Source: a virus
Direction: 5' to 3' (one strand)
DNA: 28,896 nucleotides
Virus record (IMG/VR): IMGVR_UViG_3300027797_002174
Coordinates: 1-28,896 of that record
The notes beneath the pieces were generated by a model that did not search any database, was not told where the DNA came from, and saw nothing but the letters and a program-made list of their open reading frames with translations. Positions 22,056 through 28,428 of the stretch are shown here, in pieces. The position numbers were made by a program, and so were the translations under genes. The number at the start of each line of letters is the position of its first letter. Position 1 is the first letter of the stretch.

Positions 22056-22657
22056 CCAGCGCAATTAACCATTCAGCAATTATAGAAACTTTTCCTGTGG
22101 CAGGAAAAGATAACGACAGCCAAGGTTTTAGAGATAACTTTGCGGCAACACGTCTTGGATTATCTGTGGCAGCAGGAGAAATTGATCGACTACAATCACG
22201 CACTTTAAAAGCCGCTGATCTCACCAGTACAAATGGTACACCTGTAGTTAACGATTTATTAGGAAGCACTATCAGTAACGGGTTGTACAAACAATTTAAC
22301 GGTGTATTTTACAACGCTGGTACAATAACCGGAACACAAAACGTAAATTTAAATAATGGTCCTATACAAAAAATTACCATTTCTGGAAACAGTATTCTTA
22401 ACTTTATCAACTGGCCCGCATCTGGTCAACATTCAACTGTAAGATTGATGATCATTGGCAATCAACAAGGATCATATACTGTTAATTTTACCAGTGAGAA
22501 TTCAGGAATAATCTGGAGAACCACAACATTGCCGGTGCCGCCCACACCAACTGTAACTGTAACTTCAAATAATAATTACCAATTGATTGAAGCATTTACA
22601 TGGGACGATGGTACCAATGTATTTGTCAGTAAACTTTCAGAATATTCTCAAGACTAA
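22052..22657 (+). CDS. Virion structural protein, N-terminal motif variant
   Basis: This 201-residue protein begins with F-P-V-A-G-K-D-N-D-S-Q-G-F-R-D-N-F, a variant of the motif seen in three upstream structural genes (G-x-ND-x-x-x-x-x-R-x-x-F). A predicted helix (A-A-G-E-I-D-R-L-Q-S-R, about 40-50) leads into a beta-rich C-terminal domain with Q-K-I-T-I-S-G-N-S and L-N-F-I-N-W-P, as in small phage receptor-type beta sandwiches. It overlaps the 860-residue gene by 4 bases. It closes the structural block. Structural role likely; exact position in the virion unknown. Confidence 0.78.
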   Translation: MTSAINHSAIIETFPVAGKDNDSQGFRDNFAATRLGLSVAAGEIDRLQSRTLKAADLTSTNGTPVVNDLLGSTISNGLYKQFNGVFYNAGTITGTQNVNLNNGPIQKITISGNSILNFINWPASGQHSTVRLMIIGNQQGSYTVNFTSENSGIIWRTTTLPVPPTPTVTVTSNNNYQLIEAFTWDDGTNVFVSKLSEYSQD

Positions 22658-22668
22658 CAGGTTAGTTA

Positions 22669-22899
22669 ATGCATCCGTTATCAGGAACTCTTGACCATCT
22701 CAAAGATAATGAACTTGAGAGTAAAGTTGGTGACTTGACCAAAAAATACTTCATGACCTATAACACCGAAATTAAACATCAAATTTCCATGTTATTGGAA
22801 ACATATCGAGAAGAATTGAGTATGCGTCGCCAACGTGCTATTAAACAAATGATGGATTCGAGAGATAAAAAACTTGACAAGCTGATCAACATCAGCTAA
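22669..22899 (+). CDS. Small helical phage protein, function unknown
   Basis: This 76-residue, highly charged protein (M-H-P-L-S-G-T-L-D-H-L-K-D-N-E-L) is predicted to be nearly all helix. It has a long amphipathic, possibly coiled-coil segment from about 25 to 72 (Q-I-S-M-L-L-E-T-Y-R-E-E-L-S-M-R-R-Q-R). I remember small proteins starting with the same M-H-P-L-x-G-x-L motif in T4-type cyanophages, without a known role. AGGTTAG lies just before the start. It follows the structural block by 11 bases. Confidence 0.72.
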   Translation: MHPLSGTLDHLKDNELESKVGDLTKKYFMTYNTEIKHQISMLLETYREELSMRRQRAIKQMMDSRDKKLDKLINIS

Positions 22900-22909
22900 A
22901 ATATAGGCT

Positions 22910-23419
22910 ATGCGCCTAGATCAATTTGGTAATCCTATTTTTAATTCATTAGATATTTTCAAAGCTCTCTATCGAGGGAAGCTGACTGATATCAAAAATA
23001 TCACTGTGGATTATAGTGAAGACATTGAGCAATTAGAAAAAACTGCTGGATTCACATTTCAACAATTTAATGAGCAACTGAACGGCATCAGCATGGCTGA
23101 TTTTGATCAGGCACTGCAAACTGATTGGTTTATGCCTGATGAATACAGAAGTTTTGATATAAAACAATTTTGTATCAGTAGGTGTACAACTCCAGAACAA
23201 ATTTTACGTGTAGAAGTAGAAATGGATGCTTACGAAGTTAGGGGAATGATTCCCCTGTTGCAATGGACCAAGCATTTTGTAGATGCTTGTATACAAAATG
23301 ACATTGTATGGGGCATTGGTAGAGGAAGTAGTGTAGCCAGTTTTGTGCTGTTTTTACTGGGTGTACATCAAATAGATTCGGTCAAATATAATTTAGACTG
23401 GCAGGAATTCCTGAGATAA
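22910..23419 (+). CDS. Stand-alone protein resembling the GRGS region of DNA polymerase III alpha
   Basis: This 169-residue protein ends in a segment strikingly like the bacterial PolIII alpha (C-family polymerase) palm entry. W-G-I-G-R-G-S-S-V-A-S-F (134-145), L-L-G-V-H-Q-I-D and Y-N-L-D-W-Q-E-F-L-R (160-169) match the family's GRGS...A-x-x-L-G-I-T-x-I-D...Y-x-L-x-F-E-R-F-L. In the full polymerase the catalytic aspartates come after this point. Here the protein stops at that boundary, so it cannot polymerise alone. The N-terminal two thirds (M-R-L-D-Q-F-G-N-P-I-F-N) is not recognised. I recall similar short proteins in T4-type cyanophages, so it seems a conserved small gene rather than a fresh truncation. 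Nucleotide or DNA binding is a guess. Confidence 0.7.
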   Translation: MRLDQFGNPIFNSLDIFKALYRGKLTDIKNITVDYSEDIEQLEKTAGFTFQQFNEQLNGISMADFDQALQTDWFMPDEYRSFDIKQFCISRCTTPEQILRVEVEMDAYEVRGMIPLLQWTKHFVDACIQNDIVWGIGRGSSVASFVLFLLGVHQIDSVKYNLDWQEFLR

Positions 23420-23445
23420 GTAATACTATAATCGAGGAGATTAAT

Positions 23446-23772
23446 ATGGCAATGAAAGAACAACAAAGATCAGTGTATCGTACCGCAAGAGGACGTGAGC
23501 TTGACATGAACAAAATGGTTAACCAAAATGAATTAACAATTGCTGTGGGCAATGCTAAAGTAAATGCTCGTGGTGATAAGTTGGGCCCAGATGGTAAAAT
23601 TATTCAACGTAGAGAAGACTTGCAACGGTCCAATGATTCGGTGGCTATTCCAGAACAAATTAGCATACGTGAAGCTCCAGTTGTAGCAAAATCAATAGTG
23701 GAAAAATCCAAAGCTGTGCCTGTAAAAACTATTAAAAATGTAGTAGACATGGATCCCGAAGGCAACGAATGA
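23446..23772 (+). CDS. Conserved-type phage protein, function unknown
   Basis: This 108-residue protein is basic and probably poorly ordered. A recognisable core reads Y-R-T-A-R-G-R-E-L-D-M (10-20), then N-E-L-T-I-A-V-G-N (28-36) and V-N-A-R-G-D (39-44). I remember this core in hypothetical proteins of T4-type cyanophages. The C-terminal half is rich in V, K and P. A strong GAGGAG ribosome site lies 7 bases before the ATG. The end overlaps the GroES-like gene by 4 bases (ATGA), so the two are coupled. No function assigned. Confidence 0.72.
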   Translation: MAMKEQQRSVYRTARGRELDMNKMVNQNELTIAVGNAKVNARGDKLGPDGKIIQRREDLQRSNDSVAIPEQISIREAPVVAKSIVEKSKAVPVKTIKNVVDMDPEGNE

Positions 23773-24167
23773 AAGTAAAAGGCAAACTCATACCTATACG
23801 TGACAATGTTTTAGTCACTGATATGAACTTTGATGCCAGAGTAACAGCTGGAGGAATTGTATTGCCCAGCGACGATGGCAAAAGTGAAGGCGTTAGGCAT
23901 CGGTGGGCCCGTGTGTGGGCAATTGGTCCCGAGCAACAAGATGTAAAAGTTGGCGAATGGATTCTACTTGAGCACGGTCGCTGGACACGTGGTGTGACTG
24001 TTGAATTAGAAGATGGCAGTGACATCATAATCAGACGTGCTGACATCAAGGCTATTTTAATGGTGACTGATGAGAAACCAGCAGATGATACGTTTGGTGC
24101 CCATTCTAAAGTAAGTCATCAGACATTTGATCCCAGTACTTTTTCAAAATCAAGCTTCGAGCAATAA
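23769..24167 (+). CDS. GroES-like co-chaperonin
   Basis: This 132-residue protein matches the Hsp10/GroES fold. P-I-R-D-N-V-L-V (9-16) corresponds to P-L-x-D-R-V. A mobile-loop-like stretch with T-A-G-G-I-V-L-P (26-33) contains the G-G-I-V-L that binds GroEL. A-I-G-P-E (51-55), V-K-V-G-E-W-I-L and I-I-I-R-R-A-D-I follow in the expected order. A C-terminal extension of about 28 residues, rich in S, F and K, is not part of GroES. By analogy with T4 gp31 it may replace host GroES so GroEL can fold a phage capsid protein. It overlaps the previous gene by 4 bases and is the last gene before a terminator hairpin. Confidence 0.83.
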   Translation: MKVKGKLIPIRDNVLVTDMNFDARVTAGGIVLPSDDGKSEGVRHRWARVWAIGPEQQDVKVGEWILLEHGRWTRGVTVELEDGSDIIIRRADIKAILMVTDEKPADDTFGAHSKVSHQTFDPSTFSKSSFEQ

Positions 24168-24172
24168 AGAGC

Positions 24173-24198
24173 AACAGGACTATTGACTAGTCCTGTTT
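24173..24198 (+). terminator. Terminator-like hairpin after the GroES-like gene
   Basis: AACAGGACTA (24173-24182), loop TTGAC and TAGTCCTGTT (24188-24197) form a perfect 10-bp stem with a 5-base loop. Only a short T run follows (the last TT of the stem plus one T), so termination may be partial. The loop contains most of the -35 of the next promoter. Confidence 0.6.
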
Positions 24199-24211
24199 CC
24201 ACCTGTATAAT
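24183..24211 (+). promoter_or_regulatory. Near-consensus sigma70-type promoter for gene 44 and dCMP deaminase
   Basis: TTGACT (24183-24188) and TATAAT (24206-24211) are spaced by exactly 17 bases, differing from consensus at one position. The start should be near 24218, giving a leader of about 20 bases with AAGGAA (24227-24232) before the ATG at 24238. This implies early expression by host polymerase. Confidence 0.82.
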
Positions 24212-24237
24212 AAACAATTATATCATAAGGAACTACG

Positions 24238-25152
24238 ATGAAAGAATTGTGGGTAGAAAAGTATCGACCTAACACTGTTGACGGATATGTGTTTAGAGAT
24301 AATCATCAAAAAGAACAAGTGCAGAGCTGGATCCAACAAAAATCAATTCCGCATCTGTTGTTTAGTGGAGCGGCAGGAATTGGAAAAACAACTCTGGCCA
24401 AAGTGCTGTTTAATGAATTGGATCTTAATCCCCTGGATGTGTTAGAGATCAACGCAAGCCGTACCAACTCCGTTGAAGATGTACGCGATAAGATTGTAAA
24501 TTTTGTCCAAATGATTCCATTCGGAGACTTTAAGGTGGTACTACTGGATGAAGCTGATTACTTGTCTCCCAACGCTCAAGCGGCGTTGCGCGGTGTCATG
24601 GAAGAATATCATACTACCGCTCGTTTTATTCTCACTTGTAATTATCCAAACAGGATTATTCCTGCACTCCACAGCAGATGTCAAGGATTCCACATCGAGC
24701 GTGTGGACGTTACAGAGTTCACCGCGAGGGTTGCCACAATCCTTGTAGAAGAAAACATTGAGTTTGACCTTGACACCTTAGACACATTTGTTAAGGCAAC
24801 TTATCCTGACCTGCGTAAATGCATTAATACTGTGCAGATGAACAGTATGGATGACAAACTGCATACTCCGGAAAAAGGAGATAGCGGTCAAGCAGATTAC
24901 AAACTTGAAATGGTAAGTTTGTTCAAAGCAGGTAAGATTACAGAAGCACGTAAACTAGTTTGTGGGCAAGCCAGACCAGAAGAAATTGAAGAAATTTATC
25001 GTTGGCTGTACGATAATGTTGCAATCTTCGGTGAAGATGCAACTCAAGACAAAGCTATCCTTATCATCAAACAAGGTCTAGTGGATCATACCTTAGTAAG
25101 TGATCCTGAGATTAATCTAGCGGCAACTTTGATTAGATTATCACACCTATGA
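24238..25152 (+). CDS. 44: Sliding-clamp loader ATPase subunit (T4 gp44 type)
   Basis: This 304-residue AAA+ protein is of the RFC small-subunit/gp44 type, which loads the sliding clamp onto primer-template DNA. It opens with L-W-V-E-K-Y-R-P (4-11), the usual RFC box. The Walker A motif is G-A-A-G-I-G-K-T (44-51) and Walker B is L-L-D-E-A-D (102-107). The sensor/arginine-finger motif S-R-C is at 146-148. The rest is the helical lid and collar region. In T4 this subunit works with gp62, which is not in the window. The dedicated sigma70-type promoter upstream and the ATGA overlap with dCMP deaminase place it in an early replication/nucleotide operon. Confidence 0.94.
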   Translation: MKELWVEKYRPNTVDGYVFRDNHQKEQVQSWIQQKSIPHLLFSGAAGIGKTTLAKVLFNELDLNPLDVLEINASRTNSVEDVRDKIVNFVQMIPFGDFKVVLLDEADYLSPNAQAALRGVMEEYHTTARFILTCNYPNRIIPALHSRCQGFHIERVDVTEFTARVATILVEENIEFDLDTLDTFVKATYPDLRKCINTVQMNSMDDKLHTPEKGDSGQADYKLEMVSLFKAGKITEARKLVCGQARPEEIEEIYRWLYDNVAIFGEDATQDKAILIIKQGLVDHTLVSDPEINLAATLIRLSHL

Positions 25153-25598
25153 AAGAAAAGTTTGTAAATGCCTACATGGATGTTGCTGAACGATTTGCTG
25201 AACTAAGTTCAGCACGTAGACTTCATGTGGGTGCCATTGTGGTCAAGGATGACAGAATCATCAGTATTGGTTACAATGGTATGCCGGCGGGATGGGATAA
25301 CAACTGTGAGTATGAGGCAGCACCAGGATTTGGAGAAGCTGTTCCACCATTATTAAAAACAAGACCTGAGGTATTACATGCTGAAACAAACGCAATTGCT
25401 AAATTGGCTAAATCTAACGAATCTGGTTTGGGTGCTACTATGTTTATTACCCATGCTCCATGTTTGGACTGTGCCAAACTTATCTACCAAAGTGGTATTG
25501 GCAGTGTTTTATATAGGAACAGTTATAGGGATACTAGTGGCGTCACGTTTCTTGAAAAATCAAAAATAACAGTTACACAAGTAAAAAAGGACCCGTAG
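25149..25598 (+). CDS. cd: Deoxycytidylate (dCMP) deaminase
   Basis: This 149-residue zinc enzyme converts dCMP to dUMP, feeding dTMP synthesis. The zinc site is complete: H77-A-E79 (with E79 as the proton shuttle) and P104-C105-L-D-C108. G-Y-N-G-M-P (41-46) is the family's nucleotide-binding loop, and the N-terminal S-S-A-R-R-L-H-V-G-A (20-29) is also typical. Length is within the phage range. The start overlaps the gene 44 stop (ATGA). The stop codon lies inside the terminator hairpin that separates it from the convergent phoH. Confidence 0.94.
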   Translation: MKEKFVNAYMDVAERFAELSSARRLHVGAIVVKDDRIISIGYNGMPAGWDNNCEYEAAPGFGEAVPPLLKTRPEVLHAETNAIAKLAKSNESGLGATMFITHAPCLDCAKLIYQSGIGSVLYRNSYRDTSGVTFLEKSKITVTQVKKDP

Positions 25599-25606
25599 GC
25601 CCTTTT
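25583..25606. terminator. Bidirectional terminator between dCMP deaminase and phoH
   Basis: AAAAGGACC (25585-25593), loop CGTA and GGCCCTTTT (25598-25606) pair with one A-C mismatch. Read on the plus strand the stem ends in TTTT. Read on the minus strand it is followed by a run of six T (25588-25583), so it suits phoH best. The deaminase stop codon is partly in the loop. Confidence 0.65.
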
Positions 25607-25617
25607 CCTACATCCTA

Positions 25618-26337
25618 TTATTCTCCATAAACCGCTAACACCTCCTTCACGGCATTATGGCGTTCGATGTCTTTGGCGTCAAATCGTATGATATCGATAT
25701 GCTCCAAATATTCTTTTTGTTCAAGTAGATTGCAAAAATCAATTAGACCGTTATCGCTCATGCGGTCTGCCTGTGCCAAGTCTCCTGTCACTACCATCTT
25801 GGAACCCTCTCCCAGTCGGGTTAGTAGCATTTTCATTTGACTAACTGTGGCATTTTGCATTTCATCTGCAACTATGTATGCGTTTTTGAATGTGCGGCCG
25901 CGCATATAGGCCAGTGGACTTATTTCAATGGTTCCTTCCTCTAGCATACTTGCTATTTCTTTTTTTTGGTAATATTCGCCCAAGACATCGAATATGGGTC
26001 TTGTCCATGGAGCCATCTTTTCATTCAAGTCTCCTGGTAAAAATCCCAAATCCTCATCTACGGACACGGCGGGTCTTGTCACAACGATTCTGTCAACTTT
26101 CCCTTCCTGAAACAATTTAACACCAAACTGTACGGCCAGCATGGTTTTACCCGTGCCTGCGGGCCCAATAGCAAGCACTATGCTGGTGGATTCCTCGTAT
26201 AGTTTTGTGAGATATAGTTTCTGATTAGCATTACGTGCTTGTATATTCACACGTTGCTTTTTTGCCGGAAGATACGGCTGGAAATCAATTATGTTAACTT
26301 CTGATGTAAAACGTTTTTTCACTCGTTGTTTACTCAT
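25618..26337 (-). CDS. phoH: PhoH-like P-loop ATPase
   Basis: This 239-residue protein is of the PhoH family, related to the ATPase core of superfamily I helicases. Walker A is G-P-A-G-T-G-K-T (58-65). T-R-P-A-V-S-V-D-E-D-L-G-F-L-P-G (87-102) is the family's most conserved segment. Walker B is Y-I-V-A-D-E-M-Q-N (154-162), followed by T-R-L-G-E-G-S-K-M-V-V-T-G-D (168-181). PhoH is very common in marine phages. Its role is uncertain (an RNA-related ATPase or phosphate-stress response). AGGAG on the minus strand (26350-26346) lies 8 bases before the start. It is the only replication-type gene on this strand here and is transcribed alone towards the bidirectional terminator. Confidence 0.92.
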   Translation of the reverse strand: MSKQRVKKRFTSEVNIIDFQPYLPAKKQRVNIQARNANQKLYLTKLYEESTSIVLAIGPAGTGKTMLAVQFGVKLFQEGKVDRIVVTRPAVSVDEDLGFLPGDLNEKMAPWTRPIFDVLGEYYQKKEIASMLEEGTIEISPLAYMRGRTFKNAYIVADEMQNATVSQMKMLLTRLGEGSKMVVTGDLAQADRMSDNGLIDFCNLLEQKEYLEHIDIIRFDAKDIERHNAVKEVLAVYGE

Positions 26338-26494
26338 CTAAGTTGCTCCTACTTTATGAAAAGTAAGACTTATAGTGACCGCCCTGATAACTACAGAGGT
26401 CCTACAATATTATTTAACAGATACACAGAAATATAAACTAATACGTTATGATTTCGAACCAGCTAAATAAGTATAGAATAATCTGGAAGCCAAT
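26338..26494. other. Divergent intergenic region between phoH and the late operon
   Basis: These 157 bases hold the phoH ribosome site on the minus strand, a weak TATAAG-like -10 for phoH (26374-26369) without a convincing -35, and a late-like box for the plus-strand operon. No open reading frame or RNA gene was seen in it. Confidence 0.6.
26462..26469 (+). promoter_or_regulatory. Possible late-like promoter box for the lysis/virion operon
   Basis: GCTAAATA matches TATAAATA at 6 of 8 positions. The predicted start near 26475 gives a short leader with GGAAG (26485-26489), 5 bases before the ATG at 26495. CTAAATA-type boxes are plausible late promoters in T4-type marine phages. Confidence 0.4.
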
Positions 26495-27067
26495 ATGCAT
26501 GATATTTTAGATGTTATACGTAACATACAAGACTTATACGAAAACAACTCAAGCCTTGCTGTTTTAAAGGACTTTGAACGTGTGTTAGACGAGATGGACA
26601 TGTATGCTTACGAGAACTGGGAAGACGGTGAGTTGGCTTACGGGCCCAAAGTTGATCGTCATTGGATTACCGCTGGTTTCATGTGGCCAAAAGATAAGAT
26701 GCCTAATCCCATAGCAGGTAAACGTTTAACTGAGCTGGGTTGCAAAATCAGCTATCAAAAAAGCCATTTGCTTGAGCCTCGTAAGATACGCACACAAGAA
26801 GACATTCGTCCTGGCACAAAGAAAGGACATCTTGATCGCAACCCCATATGGATTGTAGAAATCACAATGCCAAAGAAAATAGCATTTGATATCTACAAAG
26901 GCTACATGGACAAGATGAAGAACGAAAATAAACAAGAAGAAGCGGCTCCAACTCAGGGAACTCCTATTCCAGGAGGTGCGGCTCCACAAGCACCGGCAGC
27001 ACCAGCGGCTGGAGCAGTTCCGGCAGTTCCTCCAGGCGGAGCACCAGCTGGCGGAGCACCACTATGA
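26495..27067 (+). CDS. Conserved-type phage protein with Pro/Ala/Gly-rich tail
   Basis: This 190-residue protein has a folded-looking N-terminal part. The first 40 residues are helical and acidic (L-K-D-F-E-R-V-L-D-E-M-D-M-Y). They are followed by Y-E-N-W-E-D-G-E-L (39-47) and T-A-G-F-M-W-P-x-D-K-M-P (59-70), a motif I recall from hypothetical proteins of T4-type cyanophages. From about residue 148 the sequence becomes a disordered tail of P, A and G. The stop overlaps the next start (ATGA). The late-like box upstream and its position before lysis genes suggest a late, possibly virion-associated protein. No function is known to me. Confidence 0.75.
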   Translation: MHDILDVIRNIQDLYENNSSLAVLKDFERVLDEMDMYAYENWEDGELAYGPKVDRHWITAGFMWPKDKMPNPIAGKRLTELGCKISYQKSHLLEPRKIRTQEDIRPGTKKGHLDRNPIWIVEITMPKKIAFDIYKGYMDKMKNENKQEEAAPTQGTPIPGGAAPQAPAAPAAGAVPAVPPGGAPAGGAPL

Positions 27068-27798
27068 ATTTAAATGAAAGTCTACGTGCAGGCGATCTTA
27101 GAGACCTAGTTAAAACGGTATTTGAGATTGACAGTTATAAAAGTAAAATTGGCAAGGACGAAGACGTAGTTGTTTTAAGTTTCACTGTTGACCAAGAAGA
27201 TCCTGCTAAAGATCTTGAAAATTTCTTTGAAATGGGTTACAGTTTTATACTGGATGCAGATGTCAGCCCCGGTGAAACAGATGATGGCACATACAAAGTG
27301 TATGTAGAGCTAGAAAGAACACGTCATGCCGCTGATCAAATTTTTGAATTGATAGAAGGTGTTGAAAAATTAACTGGCGAAAGTGACATGCGTTTTAGAT
27401 ATTTTAAAAGTTTTAAAAGTCAAAATGCTACATTAGAAAATTTAAAAACTGCTGTTCCAACAGACAAAGAAACGTATGCTGTTGCAACTGAACGCAATGT
27501 CTTAGAAAACTTTACTAATTTTTTTAGTAACAGCTATGTGGATGAAATTCAACTGCTTGACGAAAGCATCACATTCAAAAGAGTTTATAGTGGCCCTGTG
27601 AGTTTTAATATCCTAACCAGTGGCCCTAAACAACAAGTATATGAATCAATCAAAGGTCCTATTGTGTTAGAAGGCAAAGATATGGCCGAAGTAATGTTTT
27701 TAACCAAAGTGATAGGAAATTATAATATTACCAAAATTGGTAATGCTTTTATATTTGAAAACAACAACTGGGCAGTTGCCCTAGAAAGGAAACAATAA
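27064..27798 (+). CDS. Conserved-type phage protein, possibly virion-associated
   Basis: This 244-residue acidic protein opens with M-N-L-N-E-S-L-R-A-G-D-L-R-D-L-V (1-16) and F-E-I-D-S-Y-K-S-K-I-G (20-30). A V-V-V-L-S-F-T-V segment and E-M-G-Y-S-F-I-L-D-A-D-V-S-P-G-E-T-D-D-G-T-Y follow around 35-80. I remember this arrangement from structural-type or hypothetical proteins of T4-type cyanophages and pelagiphages. No membrane span, signal or catalytic motif is visible. Its start and stop overlap the neighbouring genes (ATGA and TAATG), so it is strictly coupled with them. Function unknown. Confidence 0.75.
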   Translation: MNLNESLRAGDLRDLVKTVFEIDSYKSKIGKDEDVVVLSFTVDQEDPAKDLENFFEMGYSFILDADVSPGETDDGTYKVYVELERTRHAADQIFELIEGVEKLTGESDMRFRYFKSFKSQNATLENLKTAVPTDKETYAVATERNVLENFTNFFSNSYVDEIQLLDESITFKRVYSGPVSFNILTSGPKQQVYESIKGPIVLEGKDMAEVMFLTKVIGNYNITKIGNAFIFENNNWAVALERKQ

Positions 27799-28427
27799 TG
27801 AGCGGATTTGAATTTGATTTTACACAAGCAAAGTTTGAACAAATTATTGGAAAGAATCCCAATGCAACCGACTGGTTCGAAGCATTGTGTGAAATTCTTC
27901 CAGACTATGATATCCACACAGTACCACGTGTTGCGGCTTTCCTAGCACAAACAGCACACGAGAGCGGTAACTATCGTGCTATTAAAGAAAATTTAAACTA
28001 CAAAGCAGAAAGTCTGTGTCGTGTGTGGCCGCGATATTTTCCCAACATTGACACAGCTCGTCAATATGCACAACAGCCAGAGCGTATTGCAAATCGTGCA
28101 TACGCAAATCGCATGGGCAATGGTCCAGAAGAAAGCGGTGATGGTTGGAAATTTTGTGGACGTGGACTGATCCAGTTGACTGGCAAAGACAACTATACAC
28201 GTTATGCTGAAAGCACAGAACAAACACTGGACGAAGCCAGCGAACATTTGACAACATTTGAAGGTTGTGTTCAAAGTGCCGCATGGTTCTGGGAAGCCAA
28301 CAACCTAAATCAATGGGCAGATGCTGGTGACATTCTTACACTAACAAAACGTATTAACGGCGGTACTATTGGGTTGGAAGATCGTCAAAAGCACTACACT
28401 CACGCATTGCATGTTCTAGGACATTGA
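27798..28427 (+). CDS. GH19 (chitinase-type) endolysin
   Basis: This 209-residue protein is a glycoside hydrolase family 19 lysin that should cut the glycan strands of peptidoglycan. T-A-H-E-S-G-N-Y (52-59) supplies the catalytic acid E55. E64 in K-E-N-L-N-Y (63-68) is the likely second acidic residue. The centre has A-Y-A-N-R-M-G-N-G and F-C-G-R-G-L-I-Q-L-T-G-K-D-N-Y, the most diagnostic GH19 stretch, and the end has I-N-G-G (about 190). There is no signal peptide, so a holin or similar pore is needed for access to the wall. None is certain in the window, though the first gene product after it has two membrane spans. It is followed after 1 base by the spanin genes, forming a lysis cassette at the end of a late operon. 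Confidence 0.92.
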   Translation: MSGFEFDFTQAKFEQIIGKNPNATDWFEALCEILPDYDIHTVPRVAAFLAQTAHESGNYRAIKENLNYKAESLCRVWPRYFPNIDTARQYAQQPERIANRAYANRMGNGPEESGDGWKFCGRGLIQLTGKDNYTRYAESTEQTLDEASEHLTTFEGCVQSAAWFWEANNLNQWADAGDILTLTKRINGGTIGLEDRQKHYTHALHVLGH

Positions 28428-28428
28428 T

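Noticed and set aside
23404-23413. Perfect palindrome AGGAATTCCT near the end of the PolIII-like gene.
   Set aside because: It is a short chance palindrome inside coding sequence, with no loop or T run to suggest a terminator.
26726-26989. An 87-codon minus-strand frame opposite the Pro/Ala/Gly-tailed gene.
   Set aside because: It lies wholly within a well-supported plus-strand gene with overlapping start and stop, and has no motif or upstream ribosome site.
27982-28284. Two overlapping minus-strand frames with Cys-rich translations opposite the endolysin.
   Set aside because: The endolysin has complete GH19 motifs across this stretch; the antisense frames have no ribosome site and no family resemblance.
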